A stretch of DNA of 64,000 nucleotides from Budorcas taxicolor (taxonomy: Eukaryota; Chordata; Mammalia; Artiodactyla; Bovidae). A model generated the notes under the pieces. The model did no database searches and had not been told where the DNA came from. It was given only the letters and a program-made list of their open reading frames with translations. How positions within the stretch are numbered: the stretch's first letter is position 1; every line of letters starts with the position of its first letter. Of this stretch, positions 59,817 through 64,000 are shown piece after piece. The stretch is from positions 43,610,001 to 43,674,000 of the forward strand of contig NC_068926.1 in NCBI RefSeq assembly GCF_023091745.1, read 5' to 3'. Position numbers and translations under genes: made by a program.

Positions 59817-60844
59817 GCATACAGTTTGTTAGGAAAGCAGTTACAAAAGCTTAGCATCAGTAGGGTTTAAAGCACTCTTAATTTAACCATGAAGTGTGAT
59901 GGTGGTGGCACAAACCAGCCCAAGACTATGACCAGTCTGGAGCCCCAAGTGGCAGTTGCTTGATTCCATCAAGAAGGAGGTGAGAAGATTAGCCTGATTG
60001 AAGCAGACCCTATGGAAGTGAATTGTGGCTCAATTTAGGCCAATTTCATTAGCAAAATAAATTTTTGTTTAATTGAATGAATTTTCAAGTAAATTTTGTA
60101 TAAAATGATTTGGTTTATAAAAAAAATTATTCCCCTCAATTAATCCATCACTAAAACTTAAGCATGTGGAAGCATTTTTTAGTGTTTTATAAATGGGATA
60201 AACACTCTATTTTTTCTTTGATCTTCTTACCCTCATTAAAATCCAGATTTTATTTTATAATTGTACCTCTTGACATAAACAAGTATTCTTGGATCTAAAT
60301 TCTGAAAAATTTTCCTATCACCATGAAATGTAGTTTCAAAGAGACCCAAATTACTAGCAAGTCACTCACTTTGGAGGAGCTGAGTAAACCTTGTGATATT
60401 TTTATAGGGGTTGAATTTATCTTCTCTCCAAAACACAAATAGATAATTTTGGAAAATGGCTCTAACTTTTGTGCTTGGGAAATTAAACAGTATTATCAGT
60501 TTACACGCAAATTTGGATCACAAAAAGATTGCAATATTGCTAAAATTTCTCAGCTTCCAAAACAACTTTATTATTTCCTTCACTTTGGCTGCTGTTTTAT
60601 TATTTGCAAATATTATGATACCCCTTGCTTAGCTACTTAAACGCAGTACATTCCCCTGTTACCCAGGGTTAAACCAATGGAAATTAAGTAAACATATTAA
60701 TGATATATTTTGAATTAATTCTATTTGGGAATATTGATTTCTAAATGGTAAACAATCAGGAGAGTGATTTACAACCATGCCTCCCAGCTATTAAAGATAC
60801 CACATAATTCCAGGAATCATTGCTAATAGAACCTATTCTTTTTT

Positions 60845-61060
60845 CTTTTTTACTTTTTATTTTATATTGGACTATAGGCCTGGCATGCTGCGATTCATGG
60901 TGTCGCAAAGAGTCAGACACGACTGAGCGACTGAACTGAACTGAACTGATAGCTGATTTATAATGTTGTGTTAGTTTCAGATGTACAGCTGATCCAGTTA
61001 CACATATACATATATCTATTCCAAAATCTTTTCCCATTTACATATTACATTACATAATAG
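60845..61060 (-). mobile_element. LINE-1 3' end, interrupted by a 71-bp BovB tail
   Basis: TATTTTATATTGGACTATAG and, after the insert, AGCTGATTTATAATGTTGTG, TCAGATGTACAGC, CAGTTACACATATACATA: a reverse L1 3' UTR. Confidence 0.8.
60878..60948 (+). mobile_element. minimal BovB 3' tail
   Basis: GCCTGGCATGCTGCGATTCA ... GACTGAGCGACTGAACTG(AACTG)n: only the last ~71 bp of BovB. ATAG flanks both sides (60874-60877 and 60949-60952). Confidence 0.85.
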
Positions 61061-62019
61061 GATCTTTCTTAATGAAACTATTGTTGCATATGAAAACCAT
61101 CAGGTAGTTGATTTTTACCTCAGTTTAAAAGACAGAGAGGTTAAATATTTATAAATTTATTCATTCGTTGTTTTCTTCTTTGATTTGTTCCCTTATTTGT
61201 CCATTTCACAAATTGGAAATAAGTGCCTATTGTGTGTCAGTATTCCAGAGTGCTCTAAAAACTAGAGATACTTCTGTGCATAAAAGATAAACCCCTGCCA
61301 TGCTGCACGCATGCCCTGTGGAGTGAAGATGGACAATAAATATATGGGGCAACCAGCCATGGTGCTGAGTGCCTGGGAGGGGAAGGGAAAGAAAAGAAGG
61401 AGTCAGAGTCGGGGAGGGCTGGTCTCAGCATGAAGGACTGAGATCAAGTAAGACTGTCCTGGCAGGGTGATAGCTGAGCAAAGACCCAGTGCTTCTCAAA
61501 CTTGTCAGTGTCAAAGTCCCTTTACAGTCTTCAGAATCACTGAGGAGTCCAATGAGTTCTCCTTCATGTGAGTTTTAAGTATCAATATTTGCCATATTAG
61601 GAAAGTAAGGTGTGACTTCTTAAATTTATTGATTCACTTAAAACAACAATAATGAATGTGCTATACAGTAATGCAAGTAAAAGTTTTTATAAAGATTAAC
61701 TATTTTCAAAAATGTTTAGGAAGAGGAGTAGTATTGTTTTAGGATGTGGTAGGGGTCTTCAGTGTCAGAAGACAGCTGGATTCTCATTTTTGCATTTAAT
61801 CTGTTGGGTTATGTTGTTTGGTTGGAGAACATGAAGACAACCTTGCATGAAACAAATGTATAGTTCAAAAAGGGAGGCCTATTTTTAAAGCCTTTATAGA
61901 TAATTGTGATATTTTTCTTTGATGATACATCAAAAATCAACAAGACTAGCTTCTTACATGTTAACATCAGTAGGTGTTTTGTGATTTGCCCAGAGGGACT
62001 GAGGTCAACTCCTTATTTT

Positions 62020-62465
62020 TTTTAATATAAAATTATTTATTTTAATTCGAGGTTAATTACTCCACAATATTATATTGGTTTTGCCATACATCAACATGTA
62101 TCCACCACAGGTATACACGTGTTCCCCATCCTGAACCCCCCTCACCCCCTCCCTCCCTGTACCATCCCTCTGGGTCGTCCCAGTGCACCAGCCCCAAGCA
62201 TCCAGTATCATGCATCAAACCTGGTCTGGCGATTTGTTTCATATATGATATTATACATGTTTCAATGCCATTCTCCCAAATCATCCCACCCTCTCCCTCT
62301 CCCACAGAGTCCAAAAGTCTGTTCTATACATCTGTGTCTCTTTTGCTGTCTCGCATACAGGGTTAGCATTACCATCTTTCTAAATTCCATATATATGCGT
62401 TAGTATATTGTATTGGTGTTTTTCTTTCTGGCTTATTTCACTCTGTATAATAGGCTCCAGTTTCA
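62020..62465 (-). mobile_element. L1_BT-like 3' end (ASIC5 intron 8)
   Basis: TTTTGCCATACATCAACATG, CCCCAAGCATCCAGTATCAT, TCTTTCTGGCTTATTTCACT, CTGTATAATAGGCTCCAG: reverse 3' UTR, 5'-truncated. Confidence 0.9.
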
Positions 62466-63028
62466 ACATTTGATGGCACTGTTGAGATTCATGCTGCCAT
62501 ACATGCATCAGGAGGGTATGAAAAAATGTACTTATTGTTCACATAATGACACTTTCTGTGAACAGAAGGGCAGGCTCCCAGGCAGAACTTTTCCTGGTTT
62601 GTGAGAGAACAAGAAAAGGCAGCTGGGTCTGCCTGGCCTTATGGTTTTGAGGTAGGACTTGGACAAACAATCTGAGATGAGGGCCAGGGTCTGTGTGGTT
62701 GAACTTTCCCAGGTGCCAAAGGGGGAAGAGCATGGCTTTCTCATCACTTTAACTCTTTGAGGACAAGAAAGGGGTGGGGTGGCATTTGAAAGCTGTCATC
62801 TCTGAAATGTCAAAACATATCAGTGAATTTTTCATATGCAATTCTATTTACACTCACTTGCGCTTTATACAAACTTGCACTTTGAATGGGTCTTTTATTT
62901 GTGCATGGTTTGGAACATCGTTTATTGGGCATTAGAAAATTTCTTTTAGCTATGAGCATTTTCCAAATATCAATCTACTTTATTATATAATACACATTGC
63001 AATGTAATAACATTACTTTTCCTATCAT

Positions 63029-63300
63029 GCTGCTGTTGTTAAGTTGCTTCAGTCATGTCCGACTCTGTGCAACCCCATAGACGGCCGCCCACCAGGCTCC
63101 GCTGTCCCTGGGATTCTCCAGGCAAGAACACTGGAGTGGATTGCCATTTCCTTCTCCAATGCATGAAAGTGAAAAGTGAAAGTGAAGTCGCTCAGTCGTG
63201 TCCAACTCAGCAACCCCGTGGACTGCAGCCTACCAGGCTCCTCCATACATGGGATTTTCCAGGCAAGAGTACTGGAGTGGATTGCCATTGCCTTCTCTGT
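63029..63300 (-). mobile_element. Bov-A2 SINE (ASIC5 intron 8)
   Basis: Reverse dimer: GCTGCTGTTGTTAAGTTGCT, first unit to CCATTTCCTTCTCCAATGCA, linker AAAGTGAAAAGTGAAAGTGA, second unit to GCCATTGCCTTCTC. Confidence 0.92.
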
Positions 63301-63709
63301 TTCCTATCATAAAAGTCTTTAAAGTTGAGTTATCAAGCTCATCATAGCAGACATAAATTTTCCAGAATTTTAACTTTAGCTTTAATTTTAAAAGCTTAAT
63401 TTTTAAGCTTTAATTTTAAAAGCTTAAAATTTATTATTGACCTCAAGTCTTATCAGTTATTCTTGATGCAACAAACTCATTTTGTTTATTATTTTGAAAA
63501 TCTCTGCCAAATTTCACATTCTTAAGAACTATAGTTTGTCAGCCATTCCTTCAAGTGAAAATGATGTTCCACATCAAAAGCGGCTACTGCAGCTTTCTTG
63601 AAATAACAATCATAGTGGAAATGTTAGATAACATGTCAGTATTTTATGAAAATAATTTTGACTTTGTGAACTCCAGAAGAGATAACAGGGACCCCTAGCG
63701 GTCTGTGTG

Positions 63710-63922
63710 GGCTTCCCTGATGGCTCAAGTGGTAAAGAATCCACCTGCAATCCATGAGGTGTGGGTTCCATCCCTGGTTCAGGAAGACCCCCTGGAGGAT
63801 GGCATGGCAACCTACTCCAGTATTCTGGCCTGGAGATTCCCATGGACAGAGGAGCCTGGCAGGCTACAGTTTATGAGGTTTCAAAGAATCTGATACCGAG
63901 CGACTAAGCAGGCATGCACAAT
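63710..63922 (+). mobile_element. Bov-tA SINE (ASIC5 intron 8)
   Basis: GGGCTTCCCTGATGGCTCAA, GGTTCCATCCCTGGTTCAGG, GGAGCCTGGCAGGCTACAGT to GAGCGACTAAGCAGGCATG. Confidence 0.9.
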
Positions 63923-64000
63923 AGGGGTCTATGACCACACTTTGAAAATTGTTAGGCTTTAAGTTGATATCAGAGCTGGTCTCAATATTAATGGGGAAAA

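Larger units (their letters stand above)
58425..62019. other. ASIC5 intron 8, unique parts
   Basis: Outside the listed Bov-tA and L1, sequence near 61215-61345 (TGCCTATTGTGTGTCAGTAT, AAGATAAACCCCTGCCATGC, GACAATAAATA) looks like an old MIR/L2-class repeat. No sequence encoding the expected C-terminal ASIC5 residues was found. Confidence 0.45.

Overview
This is mammalian nuclear DNA from a ruminant, most likely a bovid (cattle-like). It is densely packed with BovB (RTE-type) LINEs and their 3' tails, Bov-tA and Bov-A2 SINEs, CHR-type tRNA SINEs and L1_BT-like LINE-1 3' ends. No bacterial-style operon, CRISPR array or RNA gene was seen. Almost all long open frames are fragments of retrotransposons.

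The only host protein gene I can support is ASIC5 (acid-sensing/bile-acid-sensitive Na+ channel, DEG/ENaC family) on the + strand. Eight coding exons lie at 33419-33458, 35935-36241, 47838-48075, 48699-48824, 51064-51213, 52887-53034, 55568-55624 and 57652-57820. They have consistent AG/GT borders and compatible phases and give 411 uninterrupted codons plus 2 nt. The start codon, the His-Gly motif, the first membrane segment and most of the cysteine-rich extracellular domain are present. The last ~90 residues (second membrane segment, selectivity filter, C-tail) were not found and should lie beyond 64000.

Region by region: 1-33300 is intergenic DNA upstream of ASIC5. It holds old and young L1 copies, an L1 broken by another L1 tail, a 1.6-kb solo LTR at 16459-18067 with a 6-bp target duplication, a BovB at 18.2-19.5 kb, and a composite BovB at 25.6-30.2 kb. 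33336-33458 holds a candidate TATA promoter and exon 1. 36242-47837 is an 11.6-kb intron 2 swollen by a nearly complete antisense BovB (38263-41555) and L1 pieces. 47838-57820 holds exons 3-8 with short introns. 57821-64000 is intron 8.

The most interesting observation is a second copy of the 3' part of exon 6 plus its splice-donor flank, inside intron 5 (51273-51368 versus 52959-53054). The two blocks have equal length, are about 92% identical by eye, and the copy has lost the GT donor. Several retrotransposon insertions with visible target-site duplications are also described, including one that appears to consist only of an A-rich tail.
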